Shown here: piece after piece, positions 35,278-43,317 of the stretch
Layout: every line of letters starts with the position of its first letter
How positions within the stretch are numbered: the stretch's first letter is position 1
NCBI RefSeq assembly: GCF_013002705.1
Contig: NZ_JABEND010000013.1
Coordinates: forward strand, 29,270 to 93,269
Length of the DNA: 64,000 bases
Source: Nakamurella aerolata
GTDB lineage: Bacteria; Actinomycetota; Actinomycetes; Mycobacteriales; Nakamurellaceae
Direction: 5' to 3'
Program-made: the position numbers and the translations under genes
The notes under the pieces: model-generated
What the model saw: only the letters and a program-made list of their open reading frames with translations
Database searches by the model: none
Told to the model about the DNA's origin: nothing

Positions 35278-37998
35278 CTAACCCTTGCGGCCAAGGGCGG
35301 CGGCCAGCGCCGAGCGGCTGGTGATTTTCAGCTTGCGGTAGACGCGGTTCAGGTGGGTGTCGACGGTGCGGCGGGACAGGCACAGGGCGTCGGCCACTTC
35401 CTGATTGCTCATGCCCTTGATCACCAGGTCGGTCACCCTGGTCTCCGAGGCGGTCAGCTGCGCCGACCCAGCGGCTCGGCCCTGCTGGCCTGGTGCCGCG
35501 TCCGGCACCGATCCACCCGTCAGGACGGCGCCGAGCGCGGTGACGGCCTTGGCCTCGGCGACGTCGCCGTCGGCGGTCGCGGTGGCGGCAGCGGCGGCGA
35601 CCGCCGGGCGCAGATCCAGCCGCAACTCGGCCGCTGCCGCGGCGTCCGCAGCCCGCTGCAGCAGTTCGCTGCGGTTGCCGAGCCCGACCATGGCCGCCGC
35701 GGCCAGTGCGGGAGCCATGGCACCGGCCCCGCCCCAGCGCCGGGCCGCGGACATCGCGGCCTGCGCCGAGCGGGTGGCGCCGGCCCTGTCCTGGGCGGCG
35801 AGTTGCGCCGCCGCGGCCGCGCTCTGCCATGGCAGGCATGCCGGGTTGTGGATGCCGGCCGCGGACAGGGCGTGCCCGGCCTGCAGAAAGTACTGCGCCG
35901 CGCGCTGTGCCGCCCCCCGCCCGAGCGCTTCCTGGCCGGCGGCGAACCGCAGGTAGCCGGCGACCAGCGGATGCGGCCGGGCCAACGGGTCGACCCTGGC
36001 AAGTGCCTCCCTGGCCAGCGCCGCCTGTCCGGATTCCAGCAGCGCCAGCACGAGCACCGCGGTCGCACCCTGGGCGATGCCGCCGGCATGGGCGGCAACG
36101 GCCAGGTCCCGTGCCGCCTGCGCATCCGCGAGGCTGTCGGTGAGCTCGCCGCGGCGGCGCAGCAGCTCGGCGCGCACCAGCCGGGCGGTTGCTTCCTCGA
36201 CCGGGGCTCCCTGCGACTGTGCGGCCAGCACCACGGCATCGGCGCCGGTGAGCGCCCGCTGCGATTCGTCCGTCCAGAGCAGGGTGAGCAGGGCGGGCAG
36301 TTGATCGACGCCGGGCGGCAGTTCCCCCAGCGCCGCGGTGGCCAGCCGCTTGGCGGTGCGTCGGGCGGTGCCGGCACCGGCCAGCGCCGCCGACCACGCC
36401 GCCAGCACCGCGGCGGCCGCCGGGCCGGGGCCACCGTGGGCGGCGACCCGGCGCCACCGCGGTCCGGCGTCGGCCCCGGTCAGTACCGCGACCGCGCCGA
36501 AGCGGCACCACTGCTGCGGCAGCGCTGCGCCGGTACCGACCAGTTCGGCGGCCAGCGCGGTGAACGGCGCCGTCGCCGGGATCGAGTCGATCGCGAGCAC
36601 GGTGCTGACCAGCGGCAGCAGCGCGGTGGCCCGTTCGGCCGGGTCGGCGACCGCCTGCGCGATCCGCTCGGCATGCCGCATCGACGACGGCAGGTCGTGA
36701 TGCAACTCGACCGCGCCGATCTCCTCGGTCAACCGGCCGACCGGATCGGAGTCGGGGAGTTCGGCCGACTCGGCGATGGCCCGGCGCAGATAGCGGGAGG
36801 CGGCATCGTAATCGCCACCGCCGGCGGCGGTCCGCGCCGCCTGCTGCAGTGCGGTGACGGCCCAATCCAGTCCCGTCGGCTCGATCACCATCAGGTGCTC
36901 GGCCACGTCGGTGGCCGGGGCGCCGAATTTGGAGAGCAGTTCGGCCGCGGCCAGATGCAGCCGCTGCCGTTCCGCCAGTGGGATTCCGGCGAGCACAGCG
37001 CCGCGGAGCAGCTCGCTGCGAATGGCGACCGGCAGCCCGAGATCGACGAACCCGGCATCGGCCAGCTGCTGCCTGGCCTGCGCCGCCGCGAGCTCCCCTT
37101 GCCCAACCATCATCGAGGTGGTCACCGGGTCGGCCTGCGGGCCGAGCACCGCCATCGCCGACAGCAGCTCGGCCGCGGCCGGCCGGTCGCTGCGCAGCCA
37201 CGTCATCCTGGTGGATTCCAGGGTCTGGGCGGCGATCCGCCGCACCTCGTCGGCGCCAGGTGCGGCTCCGGACCCGGTCGTCAACCGGCGCAGAAAAGCG
37301 TTGGCCACCAACGGATTCCCGTCGCTCACCAGGTGGCACACCAGTGCCAGCTCCGGGTCGATCGGCGCCCCCAGCGCTGCCTCGGCCGCGGCGGTGGTGC
37401 AGCCAAGGCACAGCGGCTCGAGCTCGATCATGGTCGCCGGTGCCGAGTCGAGCAGCTCGGCAAGCCGGGCGCGCCCAGCGGCGTCCGACGTCGGGGCGGA
37501 GCGCACGGCGAGCACCAGCAGCAGCGGCAGATCGGTCAGCCGACGACGCAGCTGCGCCAGCACCGCAAGCGATTCCGCGTCCGCGCACTCGGCATCGTCC
37601 AGCACCATCGCGACCGGGCCCGCCCGCAGCACCTCGCGCAGCGCGCCGACGACGGACTCCCAGCACCGCCGCCTGCCCAGCGCGGACGCGCCGGCCGCCG
37701 ACAGCTGCTCCAGCGCCAGCAACGCGGGTTCCCACCGCGGGTCGTCCGACGGGATCAGCTGGGCCAGCACGGCGAGCGGCAACTCACGCTCGGCCTCCGC
37801 CGCGCGCGCCTGCAGCACCTGCCCCGGCTCACCGGCCAACGCCGCGCCGACCGCCGCCAGCAACGACGACCGGCCCATCCCGCGATCACCGGTCACCACG
37901 GCGGCCGCAGCCGCTCCGTGACGCCAGGCCTGGATGGCCTGCTCCGCGGCGTTGAGTGCCCGGCGCCGGTGCACCAGCACCTGCTCCGTCACCGGCAC
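35278..37998 (-). CDS. LAL-type LuxR-family regulator with AAA domain
   Basis: 906 residues. N-terminal ATPase-like domain with GDRGMGRSSLL at the P-loop, where Lys is replaced by Arg, and MVLDDAECAD as Walker B. A long alanine-rich helical-repeat middle follows. The C-terminal LuxR HTH (residues about 845-905) reads LTASETRVTDLVIKGMSNQEVADALCLSRRTVDTHLNRVYRKLKI. LAL regulators control secondary-metabolite clusters. Start ATG 37998, four bases after the stop of a small membrane protein gene on the same strand, so both form one operon, divergent from the cyclodehydratase gene. Confidence 0.9.
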   Translation of the reverse strand: MPVTEQVLVHRRRALNAAEQAIQAWRHGAAAAAVVTGDRGMGRSSLLAAVGAALAGEPGQVLQARAAEAERELPLAVLAQLIPSDDPRWEPALLALEQLSAAGASALGRRRCWESVVGALREVLRAGPVAMVLDDAECADAESLAVLAQLRRRLTDLPLLLVLAVRSAPTSDAAGRARLAELLDSAPATMIELEPLCLGCTTAAAEAALGAPIDPELALVCHLVSDGNPLVANAFLRRLTTGSGAAPGADEVRRIAAQTLESTRMTWLRSDRPAAAELLSAMAVLGPQADPVTTSMMVGQGELAAAQARQQLADAGFVDLGLPVAIRSELLRGAVLAGIPLAERQRLHLAAAELLSKFGAPATDVAEHLMVIEPTGLDWAVTALQQAARTAAGGGDYDAASRYLRRAIAESAELPDSDPVGRLTEEIGAVELHHDLPSSMRHAERIAQAVADPAERATALLPLVSTVLAIDSIPATAPFTALAAELVGTGAALPQQWCRFGAVAVLTGADAGPRWRRVAAHGGPGPAAAAVLAAWSAALAGAGTARRTAKRLATAALGELPPGVDQLPALLTLLWTDESQRALTGADAVVLAAQSQGAPVEEATARLVRAELLRRRGELTDSLADAQAARDLAVAAHAGGIAQGATAVLVLALLESGQAALAREALARVDPLARPHPLVAGYLRFAAGQEALGRGAAQRAAQYFLQAGHALSAAGIHNPACLPWQSAAAAAQLAAQDRAGATRSAQAAMSAARRWGGAGAMAPALAAAAMVGLGNRSELLQRAADAAAAAELRLDLRPAVAAAAATATADGDVAEAKAVTALGAVLTGGSVPDAAPGQQGRAAGSAQLTASETRVTDLVIKGMSNQEVADALCLSRRTVDTHLNRVYRKLKITSRSALAAALGRKG

Positions 37999-38002
37999 GA
38001 GT

Positions 38003-38188
38003 CTAGTGACGGGCGTCCGTCCCGCGCCTCGTCATCGAGGTGAACACGAAGAACGCCGCCACCAGGATTCCGCCGACGGCCGCCACCCAGCCCACCCACT
38101 CCGACTTGGTGACGGCGACCAGCGCCACGATCAGGCCGAAGCTGACCGGCACGATCAACCGCAGATTTCGTAGGCCCTGCCCCTGCAT
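38003..38188 (-). CDS. small two-span membrane protein
   Basis: 61 residues from ATG 38188 (AAAGGAG five bases upstream). Two hydrophobic helices, LIVPVSFGLIVALVAV and GWVAAVGGILVAAFFVF, separated by TKSEW, with a basic C-terminal tail MTRRGTDARH. No family recognised. First gene of the LAL regulator operon; it might sense or protect the membrane. Confidence 0.65.
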   Translation of the reverse strand: MQGQGLRNLRLIVPVSFGLIVALVAVTKSEWVGWVAAVGGILVAAFFVFTSMTRRGTDARH

Positions 38189-38471
38189 GCCCACTCCTTT
38201 GTTCGCCCGGCGGCGTCCGTCCGACACGAACACCGTCCGTTGCTCGATGGTCGGCCAGTACCCGGCGGGCGGCCAGCCACCCGCCGACGATTACGTACTC
38301 GCCGGCTCATTACGTACGCATCGCGTAGCCCGGCCGCGGTCGGCACCGAAACCGCGGCGAAGGCGTTGCCGTCGCCGCCGCCGGTGGCGACGGTCTAACA
38401 GGGAGTACCTGCCGGGGAGCAGGACTCGTCCGCCGACCGCACCGGTCCAGCCCGCGATTACGGAGTCGTCC
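38189..38471. promoter_or_regulatory. divergent promoter region of the cyclodehydratase operon
   Basis: Contains two copies of ATTACGTAC (38290-38298 and 38309-38317, 19 bp apart), each with the palindrome GTAC/TACGTA. They lie 155-180 bases upstream of the YcaO gene and 100-130 upstream of the divergent operon. Candidate operator for the LAL or SARP regulator; direct evidence is limited to the repeats. Confidence 0.4.
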
Positions 38472-40805
38472 ATGCACACTCAGCCCCGGTTGAAGGCCAA
38501 CTACCAGGTCGAGGTTGTCGACGGCCGGCGGGTGTTCCTGCTCGCGGAGGGCAAGCACTTCGTCCTCGACAACCCGGTGGTGGCCGCGCTGGTGCCACTG
38601 CTGGACGGCAGCCACACGGTGATGGACCTGGTGGCGCGTCTGGCGCCGGTGGTCGGCCCGGCCCAGAGTTTCGCGGCGCTGCGCACCCTCGAGGCCGGCG
38701 GCCACCTGGCCGAGGGCAGCCTCGCCGGGGCGGCCGGCGCGCTGGACGAGGCCGAGCTGGCCTGGTGGGACATTCACGAGCTCACCCCCAGCGACGAACC
38801 CGCGACCGTGCAGCTGGCGGCGGTCGGTGCGGCCGACGCGGTCGCCGCCGACGTGCGGGACGGGCTGCTGCGGGCCGGTGTGCGGGTGCAGTCCGCCACC
38901 GTCGACGAGTTGTCGGCGCAGCCCGGCGGCGCGCTGCCCGTTGTGCTGGTGGACGACTACCTCGACCCGGCGCTCGACGGGCTGAACCGCGCCTTCCTCA
39001 CCGCTGAGCAGCCCTGGCTGATTGCCAGGCCGCTGGGCCGGGAGTTGTGGCTCGGTCCGCTGCTGACGCCGGGAAGCACCGGCTGCTGGGCCTGCCTCGA
39101 ACAGCGCATCACCGGCAATCGACAGGTGGAGCGCTACCTGGCCGGCCGAGCCGACCGCACCGGGGCAGGCGGACGCCACCGCGACGCCGAACGCCGGGCC
39201 GGCGCCGTCGCCGCGCACCCGGTGACGGCCAGACATCCGGCCGCGGTGCAGGTGTTCACCGGGCTGCTCGGCGCCGAGCTGGTGCGGCGGCAGTCCGGGG
39301 CCGGCGGCGGCACGCTCGACGGTCGGCTGGTCACCATCGACCTGAAAACCCTCGCCGTCGACGAGCACCAGCTGATTGCCCAGCCGCAGTGCCGACGGTG
39401 CGGCGACCCGGCACTGGTCAGCCAGCGCAGCCCGAAAGTGGTGCTGAGCCCCGCGCAAGCCAGTCACACCACCGACGGCGGGTTCCGGGTCCAGCCGCCG
39501 CAGCAGACCTTCGACCGGTTGAGCAAACACATCAGCCCGGTGCTCGGCGCTGTCACCGTGCTGTCGGCGCACGACGTCGGCGGCAACGGCGTCACCTACA
39601 GCTTCACCGCCGGACACAACTTCGCCATGGTCAACGACAACATGGATCTGTTGCGCCGCAACCTGCGTGGGCAGTCCGGCGGCAAGGGGCGCACCGAGAT
39701 CCAGGCCAAGGTCAGCGCCATCTGCGAGGCCGTCGAACGGTACTGCGCGGTGTGGCGCAGCGACGAGCCGGTGGTCAGGTCGAGTTTCGCCGCACTCGGA
39801 GCCGGCGAGGCGGTGCACCCGGCCGACCTGCTGCTGTTCTCGGATCGGCAGCAGGCCAACGCCGCCGCCTGGAACGCCGACCCGGCAAACCGGCTGCACC
39901 TGGTGCCGGAACCGTTCGACCAGAACCGGCCGATCGACTGGTCACGGGCGTGGTCGCTGACCAACTCCACCGAACGGCTGGTCCCCGCCGGGATCGCCTG
40001 GTACGGCCACCCCGACCTGGCCGAGCACTTCTACTGCGTCGGCGACTCCAACGGGTCGGCAGCCGGCAACACCATCGAAGAGGCTGTGCTGCAAGGCTTT
40101 TGCGAGCTCGCCGAGCGGGACGCGGTGGCGATCTGGTGGTACAACCGGCTCCGTCGCCGCGGTTTCGACCTGGCGTCGCTGGACGACCCGTACGTGCGCA
40201 CCCTGCAACAGTTCTACGCCGGGATGGGCCGGGACATCTGGGTGCTGGACATCACCACCGATCTGGGTATCCCGACGTTCGTCGCCGGCTCGCACCGCGA
40301 CCACGCCGTGCAGGACGTGATGGTGGGCTTCGGCGCCCACCCGGACGCCAGGACCGCCCTGTTCCGGGCGTTGACCGAGCTCAACCAGTTCCTGCCGTTC
40401 GTCGACCAGCGCGACGACGACGGCAACACCATCTACCGCACCGACGATCTGGAAACTCTGGACTGGTGCCGAACGGCCAGGGTCGAGGACCAGCCGTGGC
40501 TGCTGCCCGACCCGGGACAACCACCGGCGACGTTGGCCGACTTCGCCGAACTCGGTACCAGCGATCTCGCCGACACCGTGCAGTGGTGCGTGAACCGGGC
40601 CGCCGAGGTGGACGTCGAGGTGATGGTGCTGAACCAGACCCGTCCGGAGATCGAGCTGAGCGTGGTGAAGGTACTGGCGCCCGGATTGCGGCACTTCTGG
40701 CGGCGGCTGGGGCCGGGCCGGCTGTACGACGTCCCGGTGGCCATGGGCTGGCGCGCAGAACCCCTTGACGAGTCGGCCCTGAACCCTTACAGCGTCTTCT
40801 TTTAG
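38472..40805 (+). CDS. ThiF-like/YcaO fusion azoline-forming cyclodehydratase (TOMM biosynthesis)
   Basis: 777 residues. Residues 1-85 look like a leader-binding (RRE/PqqD-like) winged helix. Residues 90-320 are a degenerate E1/ThiF-like (ocin-ThiF) region with two cysteine pairs, GCWACLEQR near 203 and CRRCGDP near 306, expected to bind zinc. From 350 on is the YcaO domain with ATP-site motifs VSAICEAVERY (about 413) and EEAVLQGFCELAERDA (about 536). It ends in LNPYSVFF, the usual TOMM-YcaO tail type. It uses ATP to turn Cys (Ser/Thr) of the precursor into azolines. ATG at 38472. First gene of a five-gene operon with SagB and the export trio. Confidence 0.92.
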   Translation: MHTQPRLKANYQVEVVDGRRVFLLAEGKHFVLDNPVVAALVPLLDGSHTVMDLVARLAPVVGPAQSFAALRTLEAGGHLAEGSLAGAAGALDEAELAWWDIHELTPSDEPATVQLAAVGAADAVAADVRDGLLRAGVRVQSATVDELSAQPGGALPVVLVDDYLDPALDGLNRAFLTAEQPWLIARPLGRELWLGPLLTPGSTGCWACLEQRITGNRQVERYLAGRADRTGAGGRHRDAERRAGAVAAHPVTARHPAAVQVFTGLLGAELVRRQSGAGGGTLDGRLVTIDLKTLAVDEHQLIAQPQCRRCGDPALVSQRSPKVVLSPAQASHTTDGGFRVQPPQQTFDRLSKHISPVLGAVTVLSAHDVGGNGVTYSFTAGHNFAMVNDNMDLLRRNLRGQSGGKGRTEIQAKVSAICEAVERYCAVWRSDEPVVRSSFAALGAGEAVHPADLLLFSDRQQANAAAWNADPANRLHLVPEPFDQNRPIDWSRAWSLTNSTERLVPAGIAWYGHPDLAEHFYCVGDSNGSAAGNTIEEAVLQGFCELAERDAVAIWWYNRLRRRGFDLASLDDPYVRTLQQFYAGMGRDIWVLDITTDLGIPTFVAGSHRDHAVQDVMVGFGAHPDARTALFRALTELNQFLPFVDQRDDDGNTIYRTDDLETLDWCRTARVEDQPWLLPDPGQPPATLADFAELGTSDLADTVQWCVNRAAEVDVEVMVLNQTRPEIELSVVKVLAPGLRHFWRRLGPGRLYDVPVAMGWRAEPLDESALNPYSVFF

Positions 40806-40894
40806 TCAGGAGATTGTTCCGCCGACTCCCACTGAACGGCAGAACCCTTGCACCCCAACAGCATCAACCGTTACCGCTACAGAAGGGCAGTCCG

Positions 40895-42460
40895 ATGACG
40901 AGCACTCAGACCGACCCGGTGGTCGACTCCGGCCGCGCCGGGCCGGACGCTGCGCTGGTGCATCGGCTGCGCGATGGGGTCACCGTGCAGCCGGGCAACG
41001 GCAGGTGGCGGGTCGGCTCCGACAGCACCGGCTGGCTCGGCGTCGACGGCACGGCGCCGCCCGCAGCAGCCGTGCTCACTGCGCTGCAGCAGCCGGGCGT
41101 CACCGAACCCGAGCTGACCGGCAGGGTGCTCGCCGCGCACGACGAGAACGCTTTGCTGGGCATGCATCTGCTGCTGGCCCGACTGGGCGCCGCCGGCCTG
41201 CTCGAGCATGCCGTGGCCGACCGGACCGGCGCCGCGCAGGCCACGCTGGTGGTCGCCGGACGCGGACCGGCAACGCTGGCCGCTGTTCCCGGCGCGGACG
41301 AGCGGCTCGCTCTGGCCGACAACGTGTCGATCACGGCGGTGGACGGCAACTTTCACGCCGCGGTCCCGCGCCACCATCTGGCGGTGCGGCTCGCCCCGCG
41401 CTGGGGGGCGGTGCTGCCGCAGCTGCAGCAGCCGCGCTCGGCACAGGAACTGCTCGGCCTGCTGTCCGAGCAGCCGGCGGCCGAGGTGGACCGTGCTGCC
41501 CTGCTCGGCCTGCTGCGGCTGGCACGCACCGCCGGCCTGGTCACGGTGGCCGCCGCCGAGCCGGCAGCGTCGCCGGCACCGGCAGAGTCGCTGCGGCAGT
41601 GGGAGTTCGCCGATATCTGGATGCACAGCCGCTCGCGCAGCCCGCGCACCGTTGCGGGCTACGGCGGCACCTACACCGGCCGCGGCCGGCGGCAGCCGGA
41701 GCCGGCCGTCCGGCCCAGCTTCGACGGCGCCACCGTCCCGCTGCCGACGCCCGACCTCGAGCAGTTGCGGGCCACCGACCCCTCGCTCACCGACGTCATC
41801 GAACGGCGCCGGTCCTGGCGCACCCAAGACCCCGACCATCCGCTGACGGTCGGGCAACTGGGCGAGCTGCTGTACCGCACGCAACGGCTGCGCCGCACCT
41901 TCCGCGACGGGGCGGGGGCCGAGGTGGCTGACCGCCCGTACCCATCCGGCGGGGCCAGCCACGAGTTGGAGATCTACCCGCTGATCACCAACGTGACCGG
42001 CATCAACCCCGGCCTGTGGCACTACGACTCGTCGCGGCACCGGCTGCAGTTGGTGCGCGCCGAGCACGGCGCGTTGACCGGCCTGGTGGCCCGTGCAAGG
42101 GCGGCGGCAGTGATGCGGACCGACCCGCAGGTAGTCCTGCTGGTGACAGCCAGGTTCGGGCGGGTGATGTTCAAGTACCAATCCATTGCCTACCCCTTGA
42201 TCCTGAAACACGTTGGGGTGCTGTACCAAACATTGTCGTTGGCCGCCACCGCCATGAGGTTGAGCCTGTGCCCGCTCGGTGGCGGCGATGCCGATCTGTT
42301 CGCCGCCGCCAGCGGGATCGACTACTACACCGAGGGCACTGTCGGCGAGTTGGTGCTCGGCAGCCGGCCGGTGGGCGCCGGCGACGTCGACACCGACTGG
42401 ACGGGCGAGGCCGGGTCAGGGCAGGGCCCCGCTACCGCTGCGGGTGGGCCGTCGTCATGA
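40895..42460 (+). CDS. SagB-type azoline dehydrogenase
   Basis: 521 residues. The C-terminal 220 residues are a nitroreductase-like FMN domain (ERRRSWRTQDP, YPSGGASHELEIYPLITNVTGINPGLWHYD, FKYQSIAYPLILKHVGVLYQTLSLAATAM, CPLGGGD). The first 290 residues are a poorly conserved extension that may bind the precursor. It oxidises azolines to aromatic azoles with FMN. ATG at 40895 is preferred because GAAGGG lies 7 bases upstream; an in-frame TTG at 40814 follows too closely on AGGAG. Its stop overlaps the HlyD gene start. Confidence 0.92.
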   Translation: MTSTQTDPVVDSGRAGPDAALVHRLRDGVTVQPGNGRWRVGSDSTGWLGVDGTAPPAAAVLTALQQPGVTEPELTGRVLAAHDENALLGMHLLLARLGAAGLLEHAVADRTGAAQATLVVAGRGPATLAAVPGADERLALADNVSITAVDGNFHAAVPRHHLAVRLAPRWGAVLPQLQQPRSAQELLGLLSEQPAAEVDRAALLGLLRLARTAGLVTVAAAEPAASPAPAESLRQWEFADIWMHSRSRSPRTVAGYGGTYTGRGRRQPEPAVRPSFDGATVPLPTPDLEQLRATDPSLTDVIERRRSWRTQDPDHPLTVGQLGELLYRTQRLRRTFRDGAGAEVADRPYPSGGASHELEIYPLITNVTGINPGLWHYDSSRHRLQLVRAEHGALTGLVARARAAAVMRTDPQVVLLVTARFGRVMFKYQSIAYPLILKHVGVLYQTLSLAATAMRLSLCPLGGGDADLFAAASGIDYYTEGTVGELVLGSRPVGAGDVDTDWTGEAGSGQGPATAAGGPSS

Positions 42461-43269
42461 TGTTCCGGTTCAAGGCCCTGCAGAAGATGCGGGAGCCCGA
42501 CGAGCTCGACTCCCCCACGCTGCTGGCCTCACCGCGCGGCTGGATCGCCACCTTCGTCATCGGTTTCGTGATCTGTGCGGCCTTCACCTGGTCGGTGGTC
42601 GGCAGGCTGCCGGTGTCGGTGTCGGCGCCGGGGCTGCTCACCTATCCGCAAGGCACCGTCACCGTCGAGAGTCCGCTCGACGGGGTGGTTTCCAGGTTGG
42701 CCGTCCGCCCCGGACAGAGCATCGCCGAGGGTGCGCCGCTGGCCACCGTCACCACCGCCGACGGCCGCACGGTGCCGATTCCCAGCCCGTTCGCCGGCAC
42801 CGTCGTCGGCCAATCGGCAAGTGACGCACAGATTCTCGCGCGCGGCGACGCGCTGGTCACCGTTGAACGCCGGGCGAGCCCCTCGGAGCCGATGGTCGCC
42901 ATGCTGTTCGCGGACGAGGCCGCCTACGCCGGTTTGCAGACCGGGCAGCAGGTCACCCTGAACGTCGCGACGGCGCCGTCCGCCCGGTTCGGGCTGCTGC
43001 GCGGCGCGGTGCGGTCGAGCAGCCCCTACCCGCTGACCAGGGCGCAGGTGGCGGCGCTGGTCGGTGGCGACCTGGCGGCCGAGCAGTACGTGAAATCCGG
43101 TGCGCCCCACCTGGTTCTGGTGTCGCTCGATGCAGATCCCAGTACCGCCAGCGGGTTTGCCTGGACCAGCAAATCTGGTCCGCCGATGCCGCTGCGTTCG
43201 CAGGTGCTGGTGACCGGCACCATCGCGGTCGGCTCGCAGACCCCGCTGAGCATGGTCTTCGGTGGTTGA
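42457..43269 (+). CDS. NHLM-type HlyD-family secretion adaptor
   Basis: 270 residues: cytoplasmic start MMFRFKALQKM, one membrane span (about residues 27-48), then a lipoyl/HlyD-like barrel (GTVTVESPLDGVVSRLAVRPGQSIAEGAPLATV, IPSPFAGTVVG) and a C-terminal beta domain. It is shorter than coiled-coil HlyD proteins and fits the NHLM subgroup that accompanies the two ABC proteins encoded next. The ATG at 42457 overlaps the sagB stop (ATGA). Confidence 0.88.
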   Translation: MMFRFKALQKMREPDELDSPTLLASPRGWIATFVIGFVICAAFTWSVVGRLPVSVSAPGLLTYPQGTVTVESPLDGVVSRLAVRPGQSIAEGAPLATVTTADGRTVPIPSPFAGTVVGQSASDAQILARGDALVTVERRASPSEPMVAMLFADEAAYAGLQTGQQVTLNVATAPSARFGLLRGAVRSSSPYPLTRAQVAALVGGDLAAEQYVKSGAPHLVLVSLDADPSTASGFAWTSKSGPPMPLRSQVLVTGTIAVGSQTPLSMVFGG

Positions 43270-43317
43270 GACGATGGCGGGTGCTCACCACACGCCGCGG
43301 ACCCCGGCGGGCCGGCC

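Noticed and set aside
35353..38043. Long plus-strand frame across the LAL regulator
   Set aside because: Arg/Gly/Gln-rich and motif-free; the minus frame ends in a textbook LuxR HTH.
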